A stretch of 64,000 nt of DNA from JABMPO01 sp964539785 (GTDB taxonomy: Bacteria; Fidelibacterota; Marinisomatia; Marinisomatales; TCS56), in contig CAZIJQ010000005.1 in NCBI GenBank assembly GCA_964539785.1, forward strand, positions 1-64,000. Reading direction: 5' to 3'. Position numbers and translations under genes: made by a program. The notes beneath the pieces are model-generated. The model was not told the origin of the DNA and did no database searches. It saw nothing but the letters and a program-made list of their open reading frames with translations. Positions 18,570 through 28,685 of the stretch are shown piece by piece (position 1 is the first letter of the stretch; each line of letters starts with the position of its first letter).

Positions 18570-20021
18570 ATGCGTTCACAGATAAAAGCGTTATCATTTC
18601 AAACGCTAATTTACGGGACCGGCCACATTTTGGCGCGCCTGGTTACATTCCTGCTGTTGCCGCTGTATACCAATATTTTCGATCCGGAAAAATACGCTGT
18701 TGTTTCGCTGGCTTACATGTTCATGGGATTTATGGTGGTTATTCTGCACTATGGGTTGGACGCAGCCTTAATGAAACATTATGTTCCTGCTGGAGCGACC
18801 GAGCGCAAAAAGTTGTTATCCAGTGCCTATGTTTCGTTTATATTAACTTCGGTGGGCTTCGCCCTTTTAATGTATTTCTTGCGGGGATTCACCGCTGAAA
18901 TTTTGCTGGGCATACACATGCCCCGCTACATGGCCCTGGTCGGAATAATACTGATGCTCGATATATTATGGTCGGTGCCAATGCTGCTGCTGCGTTCAGA
19001 GGAAAAGCCGTTCACATTTATATTTTTCAGCCTGCTGAATGTCTGTCTGACGATGAGCTTGAACCTGCTGTTTGTGCTGCGATTGAGGATGGGGGTTGAA
19101 GGTGTTCTCATAAGCAATGTCTGGACTTCAGTGATAATTTTCCTGCTGACCTTGCCCATAATTATAAAACGGATTGATCTGCGGATGGTCTCATGGCCAA
19201 TCTGGAAAAAACTGATGCGATTCGGATTACCGTTCCTGCCTTCCGGTATTTTTGCCATGATAATGGAAATGGCCGGTCGCTATTTATTGAAATTCATGAC
19301 CGATATGGGAGTCGTGGGTATTTATAATGCCGGTTATAAGCTGGGAATGTTGATGCTGTTGGTCGTCATGGGATTCAATATGGCCTGGCAGCCGTTTTTT
19401 CTGCGGGAAGGCAGCAGCGCTGAAAAGAAGCAATTATATTCCCGGATCGCGCCTTATGTACTGGCCATTTTGGGCTTCGTCTGGGTTTTCCTATTGCTGT
19501 GGGTGGACCGACTGGTTCGGCTTCCAATCGGTGGAGCAACTTTCTACGGTTCCGAGTACTGGTCGTCAACCGCAATCGTGCCCTGGATCGCTCTGGGTTA
19601 CTTGTTTCATGCTACTTACCTTTTACAATTACCGGGACCGTTTCTTACTGGAAAATCCCATTGGGTTGCTTATACCCGGGGTTTTGGTGCCTTAGTGACG
19701 ATCTTACTGAATTTGGCCCTGATCCCGTTTTTAGGCGCCCTGGGAGCAGCGGTGGCAATGTGTGTATCGTTCCTGATTATGAGCATAGCCATGTTTTTGG
19801 TCAATCGTCGGATTTTCCCCATGACCTATGAATGGTCGAAACTGGTGCGGGTTGGTATAGCGTTGCTAATAATCGCTGTTTTGAATTATCAATTGCCCCA
19901 GCGTTGGTTCATTGATGGGGGACTTACCCTGGCTTACCCGATTTTGTTGCTGATTAGTGGGTTCGTAAAACGGTCTGATATCACCACTCTGAAACATAGT
20001 CTTTTGGGCAAGTCAGAATAA
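18570..20021 (+). CDS. polysaccharide (Wzx/MATE-like) flippase
   Basis: 483 residues with 12-14 hydrophobic helices and few charged loops. The start S-Q-I-K-A-L-S-F-Q-T-L-I-Y-G-T-G-H-I matches the polysaccharide biosynthesis (MurJ/Wzx/MATE) superfamily. It would move lipid-linked oligosaccharide units across the inner membrane. Neighbouring glycosyltransferases support a role in capsule, O-antigen or exopolysaccharide export. Confidence 0.88.
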   Translation: MRSQIKALSFQTLIYGTGHILARLVTFLLLPLYTNIFDPEKYAVVSLAYMFMGFMVVILHYGLDAALMKHYVPAGATERKKLLSSAYVSFILTSVGFALLMYFLRGFTAEILLGIHMPRYMALVGIILMLDILWSVPMLLLRSEEKPFTFIFFSLLNVCLTMSLNLLFVLRLRMGVEGVLISNVWTSVIIFLLTLPIIIKRIDLRMVSWPIWKKLMRFGLPFLPSGIFAMIMEMAGRYLLKFMTDMGVVGIYNAGYKLGMLMLLVVMGFNMAWQPFFLREGSSAEKKQLYSRIAPYVLAILGFVWVFLLLWVDRLVRLPIGGATFYGSEYWSSTAIVPWIALGYLFHATYLLQLPGPFLTGKSHWVAYTRGFGALVTILLNLALIPFLGALGAAVAMCVSFLIMSIAMFLVNRRIFPMTYEWSKLVRVGIALLIIAVLNYQLPQRWFIDGGLTLAYPILLLISGFVKRSDITTLKHSLLGKSE

Positions 20022-20065
20022 TCTTTTTATTTTGGTTATACGGTAAATAGTGTAATCGTTATTAC

Positions 20066-21232
20066 TTAAATAATACTCGTTAAAAGTTCGGTATATTTAT
20101 CTGTAAAAGTTTTAATCCCGAACTGTTGTACAGCGTAATCCCTAATTTTTTGGGAGTCAAATTGATTTTTCTCTTCAACCAAATTCACCATTCCTCGCAT
20201 CAACGCAGTACGATTATTTTTTTCTATCAACAGGCCTGTTTCGGGAGTAACGATGTCCTCAGGTCCGCCACAACGGGTTGCTAGCACCGGTAATCCGCAG
20301 GCCATGGCTTCGATTAAAACTACCCCAAATGTTTCGACAGTACTTGGCAGAACCAAAGCCTGGCTTTTGTGCAATAATTCCCGAACTCCAGTTGGTGATT
20401 GGTAGCCAACCAACTTGACTCGATCTGTCAGATTGAATTTTTGAATCAATGCCCAAAGAGATTTCCGCTCAGGTCCATTACCGGCAATAGTTAATTGACA
20501 GTCGGGTTTATTTGTCAGCAAGTCCGAAAATGCTTTAATCAATAAATCAATATTCTTCTCCGGGCGCAGAAGGGCTATGACGACAAAATTAAAAACCGAA
20601 TTTTCTATCACCGGATTAGGATTGAGAACAAAGAAATTGGTGTCCACCGGATTTGGAATGATTTGTATTTTATTTGTGTTTTCCGGGAAATGCTGGATAA
20701 TACCGGTTTTCAGGGCATTACTAGTGGCAACGACTCCGGCTGTATTGTGGTATGTTTTTAAGATGCAATCGCGTTGTAAAGGAGTAAAGCCATTAGGTGC
20801 AATAAACTCCTTCAAGTGTTCACTGACAATAAACGGTATTTTTTCCTGTTTCAGCCGATCCGCCAAAGCAGCGCCAGCCCACAAACTTGAGTTTACAACC
20901 ACAGCGTCCGGCTTTCCTCGCTCGGTTACCGCCTGATCCCACAGACGTAAAAGTTGACGAAGGTAATAATGATAAAATCGATGCTGAATGAGCGGCCAGG
21001 GATTGATAGACTCGAAGCGGTAGGTAATTAATCCGTTTTCATTCTCAGGATTAATATGCTGCTGTTTCAATCGATTAAATTGGAAATACTGATGTAAACT
21101 GTGAATATGGGCTGAAATTACTGTTATGTCATGTCCGGCAATTTGCAGCATCCGAGCTTGGTCGGCGAAGAAACTACCACTTTCTGGGTGTAGTCTTGTT
21201 GGATACCAAGATGGAATGATAAATAAACGCAT
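20066..21232 (-). CDS. family 4 glycosyltransferase
   Basis: 388 residues from the ATG at 21232, giving the typical GT4 start M-R-L-F-I-I-P-S-W-Y-P; a TTG at 21280 would add 16 unlikely residues. The GT-B fold shows an N-terminal G-S-F-F-A-D-Q-A segment, V-A-L-L-R-P-E-K-N-I-D-L-L-I in the middle, and the donor-site P-S-x-x-E-T-F-G-V-V-L-I-E-A-M-A-C-G-L-P-V. It uses a nucleotide sugar. It lies opposite to its polysaccharide neighbours. Confidence 0.88.
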   Translation of the reverse strand: MRLFIIPSWYPTRLHPESGSFFADQARMLQIAGHDITVISAHIHSLHQYFQFNRLKQQHINPENENGLITYRFESINPWPLIQHRFYHYYLRQLLRLWDQAVTERGKPDAVVVNSSLWAGAALADRLKQEKIPFIVSEHLKEFIAPNGFTPLQRDCILKTYHNTAGVVATSNALKTGIIQHFPENTNKIQIIPNPVDTNFFVLNPNPVIENSVFNFVVIALLRPEKNIDLLIKAFSDLLTNKPDCQLTIAGNGPERKSLWALIQKFNLTDRVKLVGYQSPTGVRELLHKSQALVLPSTVETFGVVLIEAMACGLPVLATRCGGPEDIVTPETGLLIEKNNRTALMRGMVNLVEEKNQFDSQKIRDYAVQQFGIKTFTDKYTELLTSII

Positions 21233-21350
21233 TTTAAATTGAACTAAGTCTTTGCAGAATTTATTCCCTGTTCTGATCAATTGGTGATAAATTAATCAAT
21301 CATGGCGGGAACACACAAAATATTTATAGGCAGACTGGGTATGGTATAAA

Positions 21351-22457
21351 ATGGATACTGGTAAATATTGTCATCTCACTATTCAGCCCTATTTGACTGA
21401 ACAGCGAATTTTCAAGGAAGCGCGTGCGCTAAATGATTATTGTCCGGAAACCGTTATCATCGCGCCCGGTGATGGTGCAGAATCGTTTCGCAATGGTATT
21501 CGCGTAGTAACCTATTATGCGAAATCGCCTCTGTTGCGGATTATCAAAAGTTATTATCTGGCCTTGAAAATGCGCACCCGGGTATATCATTTGCATGATC
21601 CGGAATTATTGATTCTGGGTTGGTGTTTTCGTCTATTCACCAGCGCTGCTATTATTTATGATGCGCACCGACCGACTTTTCACTATTTTATGTGGCGTTA
21701 TGGCCCCGGAGGTTTTACCACCCGATTTAAAGCGACAGTGTTAAAATTCATCGAAATTTTGGGAATTGTTTTTATTGATGGTTTGATAATGGCTTCCCCC
21801 CGTTCAAAAAAAGGAATTGGCCGTTTTTGCCAACGTAAAATTTTAATCCCAAACTTTCCCGAAGCTGCGCTTGTGAAAGCCCCTCAAAATAACATTGGTA
21901 AGTTTGCACTGATTTACCGCTGGGTGATTGAAAAAAAGGCTGATCTGGAGTTGATTCTGGAAAGTTTTTTCCAGGTGATATTAGTAAAACCGGATGCTCG
22001 ATTAATTATGGCCGGACCGAAATCTTCCCATATAAATCCCGGGTTGATTAATCGTTTACGGGAGTTGAGGATTGAATCCAGTATTACTTTCGCCAATCTC
22101 GATGACTGGTTTGAGTATTGTGGGGAGAATAATATTGGTTTGGCAGTACCTAATAATGATGATTATTATCGGCGGGGCGAGCAACCGGAGATTTATGAAT
22201 TTCTGGCGCACGGTGTCCCGGTAATTTGTGGTCGTACGCCTTTTACCGAGGCAATCGTTGGCGATCGTGAAACCGGGGTTGTGCTGAAAACATTGAACCC
22301 CTTGAACATCAGCGAAGCCGTATTAAAACTTTTTGCTGATATTGAAAAATTAAACGAATCAGGAGAAAATGCCCAGCGTTTGGCCGCTCATGAATTTAGT
22401 TGGAGTAAACAGGTTAACAGGCTAAATCAATTCTACCGTAGTATATTTAATAGATGA
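21351..22457 (+). CDS. GT4-like glycosyltransferase
   Basis: 368 residues. The N-terminus (C-H-L-T-I-Q-P-Y ... R-I-F-K-E-A-R-A-L) and Y-H-L-H-D-P-E-L near residues 80-87 match GT-B transferases that start with an H-x-H-D motif. The usual E-x-x-x-x-x-E donor motif appears as E-I-Y-E-F-L-A-H-G-V-P-V near 282-293. The nucleotide-sugar loop is less canonical than in the preceding enzyme. First gene of a coupled three-gene glycosyltransferase operon. Confidence 0.78.
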   Translation: MDTGKYCHLTIQPYLTEQRIFKEARALNDYCPETVIIAPGDGAESFRNGIRVVTYYAKSPLLRIIKSYYLALKMRTRVYHLHDPELLILGWCFRLFTSAAIIYDAHRPTFHYFMWRYGPGGFTTRFKATVLKFIEILGIVFIDGLIMASPRSKKGIGRFCQRKILIPNFPEAALVKAPQNNIGKFALIYRWVIEKKADLELILESFFQVILVKPDARLIMAGPKSSHINPGLINRLRELRIESSITFANLDDWFEYCGENNIGLAVPNNDDYYRRGEQPEIYEFLAHGVPVICGRTPFTEAIVGDRETGVVLKTLNPLNISEAVLKLFADIEKLNESGENAQRLAAHEFSWSKQVNRLNQFYRSIFNR

Positions 22458-23545
22458 AAATTTTATACATTTCCCCGGAAAACACCGTCGGTACCTTAAA
22501 TCTCTGGCAAAAAGCTCATGCCGCCAGGGGGAATGAATGTCGATTCATTACACTGTACCAGGCTCGTCATGATTTCGATCCGGGTTTATGCTTGGACTTA
22601 CCCCTGATCCGGCCTAATAATATTTATCTGAAAGGTCGACATAAATACTATCAACGCTATCGCGGACAAATGGGTGATTATGCCGAACGTTCCGGCTATC
22701 CTCCCCGGTGGCAACCAAACTCCTGGTTGGAAAAACACTATTTTCATTTTCGCGATTGGTTATGGCATTTTGCGGTTGAGAAGGTAATTAAAAATGAAAA
22801 TCTTCTGGATTATGATATTTATCATCTGGAATGGGGCTTGGAATTTTACCGGGACGGCCGTTTTGTAAAACGATTAAAGGAGCTTGGCAAAAGTATTGCT
22901 TGTACTTACCACGGACAGGATTTGCGCACCAGAGGCGTGATCCCGGAAATTGATGCAGTAAGTCAGCTTAACCTGACCAGCGAATTGGATTTGCTCGCAA
23001 AGCATCCCAATATGAAATATTTGTTTTTACCTTTTGATACAGGGAAATTCGACCCTGATTTTAAGGTAGGGGAAAAAATTCGTATTTGTCATAGTCCCAC
23101 CAACCGCTATTATAAAGGCAGTGAAACCATTATTCCTGCTTGTGAGCGATTAAGTCAAAAGTATGATTTTGTTGAATTCGTATTAATAGAAAACCAGACG
23201 TCAGATTTAGTAATGGAAATGAAACAATCCTGCGATATTCTAGTGGATCAAGTTCATAACCGCGGTGGTTGGGGTTATGGTATGAATTCAGTGGAAGCCC
23301 TCGCCATGGGATTATGTTGTGTGACGGAATTAGTGGATGAATATGTTGATTTCATCCCTGACCACCCTTTTATAAATGTAGCGGCTGACTCTTTGGAAGA
23401 GACCCTGGAAAAACTTGTTTTGGATCGGCAATTGTTAAAAGAAAGCAAGGTTAAGGCGCGGGAATGGGTAGTAAAATACCACGATATTCACAGGACAACC
23501 GAAAAATTGTACGGATATTATCAGGAGTGCGGATGGGTAAAATAG
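22454..23545 (+). CDS. putative glycosyltransferase, GT-B fold
   Basis: 363 residues starting M-K-I-L-Y-I-S-P-E-N. It has A-C-T-Y-H-G-Q-D-L-R-T-R-G near 147-159 and a C-terminal half with R-I-C-H-S-P-T-N-R-Y-Y-K-G-S-E and E-A-L-A-M-G-L-C-C, resembling GT4 enzymes though divergent. Its ATG overlaps the preceding stop (ATGA), and its end overlaps the next gene by 13 nt, so the three are tightly coupled. Sugar specificity unknown. Confidence 0.7.
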   Translation: MKILYISPENTVGTLNLWQKAHAARGNECRFITLYQARHDFDPGLCLDLPLIRPNNIYLKGRHKYYQRYRGQMGDYAERSGYPPRWQPNSWLEKHYFHFRDWLWHFAVEKVIKNENLLDYDIYHLEWGLEFYRDGRFVKRLKELGKSIACTYHGQDLRTRGVIPEIDAVSQLNLTSELDLLAKHPNMKYLFLPFDTGKFDPDFKVGEKIRICHSPTNRYYKGSETIIPACERLSQKYDFVEFVLIENQTSDLVMEMKQSCDILVDQVHNRGGWGYGMNSVEALAMGLCCVTELVDEYVDFIPDHPFINVAADSLEETLEKLVLDRQLLKESKVKAREWVVKYHDIHRTTEKLYGYYQECGWVK

Positions 23546-24444
23546 ACTTACCATCGGTTAGTATAGTTGTACCCTATTACAATCAGGAGCACATTGTTGA
23601 ACAAAGTGTCAGTAATTTACTCAGCCAGGATTATCCGGCTGAAAAATTGAATTTCATATTTATTGATGATGGTTCCTCTGATAGCACCAAGTCGACTTTG
23701 GATCGGTTTACAGTAGATGAACGGGTTCAAGTGATCAGTTTTTCGCGAAATCGTGGTCGTTCTGCTGCCCGCAACGCAGGGATTACTGCCAGCGACTCGG
23801 ATTTAATCGGTTTCCTGGATGGTGATATGACTGTGGAGCCGGATTGGCTTCAGCGTTTAGCAGACTTACTGACTGGTGAAGTGGTCGGGGCAATGGGTGA
23901 TAGTAAATTGCCCCCGGGAACGTTACCAAATCGACTAGATCGCTATTTTTACAGCTTTTATCGCGGGGCCCGGCAGATTGGTGAAAATCGTCCCCTGCAT
24001 TTTAAATGGTTCCTTTTTAATAATGCCCTGATTCGCCGGCAAGCATTGGATAAAATTGGATATTTTGATTTATCTTTTACCACTTATGGTGGAGAGGATA
24101 CCGACCTGGCAATACGACTCTGGCGAGCTTTCCCCAGGGGTTTACGATTTTCCACCAAGGCTGTAAGCTATCATCACCACCGACGCACAGTTGCGGGATT
24201 TTGTGAATCGATGCGAGGCTATGGTGAAGAAAACTTACCGCGCTTACTAGATAGGTATCCGGAGTACCACAGCGAACTGGCTGGTCGCTGGATATGGTCT
24301 GTTAAAGGGAGGCTGGTTTTTAATAGAATGATTTTTGGCTTGGTTTGGGTCCTGTTTCATTTGATTCCACTGCCCTTGCTGATTCGTTATCTTGTCATTT
24401 ATTCTGTAATACAGGGCGCACGTAATACAACTCCACCGGAGTAA
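23533..24444 (+). CDS. family 2 glycosyltransferase
   Basis: 303 residues from the ATG at 23533, which follows AGGAG at 23523-23527; an in-frame ATG at 23464 would extend back through the previous gene. GT-A features: S-I-V-V-P-Y-Y-N-Q-E, F-I-D-D-G-S-S-D, the D-x-D in F-L-D-G-D-M-T, and G-G-E-D-T-D-L-A in the acceptor region. A hydrophobic C-terminal segment (about 265-295) may anchor it to the membrane. Last of the three coupled glycosyltransferases. Confidence 0.88.
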   Translation: MGKIDLPSVSIVVPYYNQEHIVEQSVSNLLSQDYPAEKLNFIFIDDGSSDSTKSTLDRFTVDERVQVISFSRNRGRSAARNAGITASDSDLIGFLDGDMTVEPDWLQRLADLLTGEVVGAMGDSKLPPGTLPNRLDRYFYSFYRGARQIGENRPLHFKWFLFNNALIRRQALDKIGYFDLSFTTYGGEDTDLAIRLWRAFPRGLRFSTKAVSYHHHRRTVAGFCESMRGYGEENLPRLLDRYPEYHSELAGRWIWSVKGRLVFNRMIFGLVWVLFHLIPLPLLIRYLVIYSVIQGARNTTPPE

Positions 24445-24542
24445 TCACTGAAATAGTCTGAGCGTATTGTCCTGATTTGCAAGTTACGGCAGTGGGCTGT
24501 AACTTGTCACAAATATTGATCACTTTTAGTTGGAATTGTAAT

Positions 24543-25358
24543 ATGAATAACAAATTATATAGGGTGGTTTTTTTGATATTGATGTGGTTCAATTGTTTGT
24601 ATTCAGCCTTTGAATTACACTGTTCGTCTCAATATCCTCTACCGGACATTTATAGTACATCCCCAGTTTTAAATCTGATGCTGAACAAGATGGATAAAAC
24701 CGGTTTCGTCCCAAAAATCAGATTAATGGCAACTTATAATAATCAGTTTGGTTTGAAAGAACTTACATATAACTCTATTCATGGCGTTGTACGCTTCAGA
24801 CGATTTCAATTGGGAATAAAATTAAATGAATTTGGTCCCGATGGCCTTTATGAGGAACGGGTAGCAGAGACAGGCTTACTGTATAATCTCAGAAACCGGT
24901 TTTCAATTGGGTTTAGTATTAGTCATTACCAGTTAGCAGTAAGAGGCTTGCCCCGTTCAAATATTACCGGTATTAATCTGGGTTGTGTTGCTGAGCTGGA
25001 ATACGGTCTGATCTGGTCGGTATACATGCACAATATCATTCTGTCTTCGTCCCAAATGGCAGCAACCGAGCTTCCCAGGATTATAAACTCCACATTTAGG
25101 ATAATTCCAACTGAGAAACTGCAAGCTATAATCCAATGGGAGCAGGATTTGCTCTACCCGGGGCGATTGGGTTTGGGTGCAGCATTTCAGATCGTTAAAT
25201 GGTTGACGTTTAGTGCGGGCTATAATGGAAACCCGGGGCAATTAGTGGGTGGATTACAAATTAATAAATCAAAGGTAAAAATTGAGTATCTGGCGTCCTT
25301 TCATCAAGAACTTGGTGTCTCTCAAGTACTTGGTGTTGGCTATCATATTGATCGGTAA
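24543..25358 (+). CDS. putative outer-membrane β-barrel protein, unknown
   Basis: 271 residues from the ATG at 24543, which gives a signal peptide (about 1-22, ending Y-S-A). The mature chain alternates short amphipathic strands with glycine/asparagine turns (F-S-I-G-F-S-I-S-H-Y, L-G-L-G-A-A-F-Q-I, F-S-A-G-Y-N-G-N), the look of a PorV/OmpA-type barrel. Family not recognised. The next gene starts 77 nt before this one ends, so the pair is coupled. Confidence 0.5.
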   Translation: MNNKLYRVVFLILMWFNCLYSAFELHCSSQYPLPDIYSTSPVLNLMLNKMDKTGFVPKIRLMATYNNQFGLKELTYNSIHGVVRFRRFQLGIKLNEFGPDGLYEERVAETGLLYNLRNRFSIGFSISHYQLAVRGLPRSNITGINLGCVAELEYGLIWSVYMHNIILSSSQMAATELPRIINSTFRIIPTEKLQAIIQWEQDLLYPGRLGLGAAFQIVKWLTFSAGYNGNPGQLVGGLQINKSKVKIEYLASFHQELGVSQVLGVGYHIDR

Positions 25359-27111
25359 TCCGGTTTTTTCTGACTCCGTTGCGGATATCGTAACTTTACT
25401 GGCAATTGATGCTGAGGATCCGCTGTCGGAGGAGGAATTATTAGCACTGGACGAACTATTGCAGAGCACTGGGAAAATATCACAGCAGCAGTTGGATTTA
25501 TTTGCCCAGCTGTCTTTCATCTCTGACAGGGATTTGGATATTATCCGCCAGAATACTGATATAAAAAAGTTTTCCGGGGTCGATAATCTTTCCGTCAATG
25601 CCGCCAGTTTGATACAAATATTGAATTCCTCAGTGGTTGAATATGCTTCCGCGCTGAATTTTCGTCAAATGACAGTGTTCGGTAATGGTCTCAGATATCG
25701 TTGGCGAGGTCAAATTACCAGCCCTGGTTCCAAAGTCGGGTTTTTAGTGGAGCGGGATCCGGGAGAACAACAAATTGCCGATTACTATTCCGGGTATCTC
25801 AAACTCGATTTTAATAGCTCAAAACTTATTATCGGTGATCATCAAATATTATTTGGCTATGGATTAAATTTGTGGCGTTCAACACCAGCTTACACCGGTT
25901 TTGAATCAATTCGCACCGCTGGTAGAAGTGGAACCGGCTTGAGACCTTATCGGAGCAGCAGCGAAAATTGGAGCCTGCGCGGCATCGCCTGGAACAAGCA
26001 AATGAATAAGTTGGATTTGATCATTTCCTGCAGCAGAAATAGCCGGGATGGTAAATTTATTCAATCAGAATTACCCATGCTAAATTTTACCGGTGACCAT
26101 ACATCTAACACAGCCCTCAATGAAAAAGGTAGCCTTACTGAAAATGTTTTCTGTGGGGTTGGTACTTGGCAAACCGGGAATAATAGTCTCGGTTTTTCCG
26201 CTGCGACGGTAAGTATTTCTGATTCAACGCCAGTTACATTCCAGCAACCAGTCTATTCAATATTTGTTAAAAATAAAACTGCTTTGGCAAGCAAATTCTT
26301 TGAAATTGGTCATGGTTATAATGATAGTCGTGCTTTAATTACCGGATTCAATACCGCTTATGGTGATCTGAAGTATGCAGTAATACTGCGGTATTTTACC
26401 AACGATTATTGGAGTGTAAGATCCAACCCGTCAGCAGAATGGTCTGGAAAATATAAAAATGAAATAGGTGTATTTCAGGGATTGGTATATCATTTCGATA
26501 ATCAATCAATCAGTATCCTCGGAGATTTACATCACCAAACCATGGTTCCGACTGATCAGGTATTTTCGATTAAAGGTAGTGAATTGGCCTTGCGGTGGGA
26601 ATGGCAACGAGGAATGAGCAAAATCCGAATTCAGAATAAATATGCTCGGAAGACCGTGGAAGAAATAAAATATTTATTTTTGTCTGATAAACCACATTAT
26701 TTTCACAGTAGTCTATTTAAACTGGTTTATTATTATAATTTTAATCGACAGTTCAGGATAAAAACACAATTCAATAATGTGCTTTACTCGGAGCAAACCG
26801 GCAATTTTATCGGACGCGGTTTTGAGTTGCTGCTTGCCAGAGATTTCAAGTTTATTAGAGCCAGGTTAGATTTGGTTTATATACAAAATGATCACTTTCA
26901 AAGCCGAGTGTATTTCTGGGATTTGAATCTTCCAGGAGAAATGCGTAGCCGGATGTACACTACCAATGGATTTTACCCGGGGATTTATATTGAGTATCGG
27001 CGCGACGAATTATACCGAATTGCTTTAAGGTTGCGATTAATCTATCCGGAAGGTCGACCGATCCTTTCAGCCGGCAATGAGGGTGGATTGGTTATTGATG
27101 TATTTCTGTAA
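25282..27111 (+). CDS. large outer-membrane barrel protein with helical N-terminal domain (HHH-barrel type)
   Basis: 609 residues from a TTG at 25282, supported by AAAGG six bases before it and by the signal peptide it gives (about 12-31). Residues ~32-100 are acidic helices (D-P-L-S-E-E-E-L-L-A-L-D-E-L-L ... I-S-D-R-D-L-D-I-I) reminiscent of the helix-hairpin-helix segment heading large barrel proteins in Bacteroidetes. The rest is a long β-barrel (F-G-Y-G-L-N-L-W-R, Y-I-E-Y-R-R-D-E). Function unknown. No ATG is available, and it overlaps the previous gene by 77 nt. Confidence 0.55.
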   Translation: MSIWRPFIKNLVSLKYLVLAIILIGNPVFSDSVADIVTLLAIDAEDPLSEEELLALDELLQSTGKISQQQLDLFAQLSFISDRDLDIIRQNTDIKKFSGVDNLSVNAASLIQILNSSVVEYASALNFRQMTVFGNGLRYRWRGQITSPGSKVGFLVERDPGEQQIADYYSGYLKLDFNSSKLIIGDHQILFGYGLNLWRSTPAYTGFESIRTAGRSGTGLRPYRSSSENWSLRGIAWNKQMNKLDLIISCSRNSRDGKFIQSELPMLNFTGDHTSNTALNEKGSLTENVFCGVGTWQTGNNSLGFSAATVSISDSTPVTFQQPVYSIFVKNKTALASKFFEIGHGYNDSRALITGFNTAYGDLKYAVILRYFTNDYWSVRSNPSAEWSGKYKNEIGVFQGLVYHFDNQSISILGDLHHQTMVPTDQVFSIKGSELALRWEWQRGMSKIRIQNKYARKTVEEIKYLFLSDKPHYFHSSLFKLVYYYNFNRQFRIKTQFNNVLYSEQTGNFIGRGFELLLARDFKFIRARLDLVYIQNDHFQSRVYFWDLNLPGEMRSRMYTTNGFYPGIYIEYRRDELYRIALRLRLIYPEGRPILSAGNEGGLVIDVFL

Positions 27112-27154
27112 TTAGCTGCATTCTCCCAAAACTCGTGCTGGCAGGAAAATTATA

Positions 27155-28660
27155 GTGCAGTTATATTCCCGCCTTATGAATAAAGTGCGTAATTGGATTC
27201 TGATGCTATTAATTCTGCCGGTTCTGCTGACAGCGGCACCAATCAAGGTGTTATACCGCACAGATATGCGGCAGGATAAACTGCGTACACTGGACCGAGG
27301 TCCCGGAACCTATTTTTCAACCATTGATTTGGCTCGCATCTTGGATTGCCGTTATTATGTCAATCCTGAGCGGCAGAAAATTGTACTATACATAGCCAAT
27401 CACCGAGTTAAAATTTCAGCTAAATCGAGTTTTGTCATTATCGATGAGCAGGTTTATCAAATGCCAATGTATACCAAGGTAATTGGTGAAGATGTTTATA
27501 TCCCCGCCGAAGCATTTTTCTCAATTCTGAATCGCACGATAATACCCGGTATTACTTATAACTCGGGACGCCAGCTTCTGGATATCGATATTGTTAATTT
27601 TAATGTTACCAGCCTGATTGTGGAAGACAAGACTAATGGAACGATTATCAGGTTACAGACAAAAGATCGTTTTCCGGATGGGAATCTGAGCTCGTTTATA
27701 CATGATAATGGCTGGTTTTACATCACTGTAGCTGGCGGAATTGCGGATTCGACTGCCATTGTCCGGTCAAATTATGGTCAGGCAATTCGTCGCATACTTG
27801 TTGACCAGTTGGAAGAATCAGTTCAACTAGCTTTTCAACTACGTCCTAAAATCGAAAGTCAGGAAATTTATCAAAACCGGGATCCGTCCGAGATTGTGAT
27901 TACTCTGCGCACGCCAGTGGTGGATAGTATGGCACGCCTGAAAGGACTTAAAAAACGCTGGTACCTAGATACGGTAGTGCTGGATGCCGGTCATGGCGGA
28001 AAAGATGGTGGTTGTGTCGGTAAATATGGGACCAAGGAAAAAGATATTACTCTGGATATTGTCAAACGTCTTGGTCTGTTGTTGGAAAAAAATACCAGTA
28101 TTCAAGTCGTATATACCAGAGATGAAGATGTTTTCATTCCCATTTCCGAACGACCTAAAATTGCTAATGCTGCCAATGGTAAAATGTTTGTTAGTATCCA
28201 TGCCAACGCATCAGCCAATCGAAAAATAAAGGGATTTGAAACCTATTTGTTGCGACCGGGTAAAACAGCCGATGCAATTGAAGTTGCTGCCCGTGAAAAT
28301 GAAGTTATCAAACTTGAAGAGCAGGCGAATCACTATTCTGATTTAAACGGTGAAGCCTTGATTATGGCGACAATGGCTCAGAGCGCCTTTATGAAGGAGA
28401 GCGAGGAGTTGGCGGCAACTATCCAAACCAAGCTATCGAAGCAGAGTAAATCACCCAACCGGGGTGTTAAACAGGCTGGATTTTATGTATTAATCGGGGC
28501 AAGTATGCCCAATGTTCTCGTTGAGACCGGATTTCTTTCCAATCCTTCCGAAGAAAAAATGTTGAAGAAACCGGCTTATCGTCAGAAAATCGCAAAAGCA
28601 TTATATCAGGCTATCGTTGAATTCAAAAATTCCCGCGAATTGGTGTTAGCCGAAGGATAA
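27155..28660 (+). CDS. N-acetylmuramoyl-L-alanine amidase (Amidase_3)
   Basis: 501 residues from a GTG at 27155 with AGGA 8 nt upstream; an ATG at 27176 has none. Signal peptide to about residue 28. Residues 30-145 resemble a copper-amine-oxidase-N/stalk-type domain, 150-255 an AMIN-like β domain, and 270-495 the zinc amidase with D-A-G-H280-G-G-K-D, E295, S-I-H349-A-N and N-V-L-V-E-T-G-F catalytic glutamate. It cleaves the amide between MurNAc and the stem peptide, probably during division. Confidence 0.92.
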   Translation: MQLYSRLMNKVRNWILMLLILPVLLTAAPIKVLYRTDMRQDKLRTLDRGPGTYFSTIDLARILDCRYYVNPERQKIVLYIANHRVKISAKSSFVIIDEQVYQMPMYTKVIGEDVYIPAEAFFSILNRTIIPGITYNSGRQLLDIDIVNFNVTSLIVEDKTNGTIIRLQTKDRFPDGNLSSFIHDNGWFYITVAGGIADSTAIVRSNYGQAIRRILVDQLEESVQLAFQLRPKIESQEIYQNRDPSEIVITLRTPVVDSMARLKGLKKRWYLDTVVLDAGHGGKDGGCVGKYGTKEKDITLDIVKRLGLLLEKNTSIQVVYTRDEDVFIPISERPKIANAANGKMFVSIHANASANRKIKGFETYLLRPGKTADAIEVAARENEVIKLEEQANHYSDLNGEALIMATMAQSAFMKESEELAATIQTKLSKQSKSPNRGVKQAGFYVLIGASMPNVLVETGFLSNPSEEKMLKKPAYRQKIAKALYQAIVEFKNSRELVLAEG

Positions 28661-28685
28661 TCAATAGCTGGGCTAATTCCTTAAA

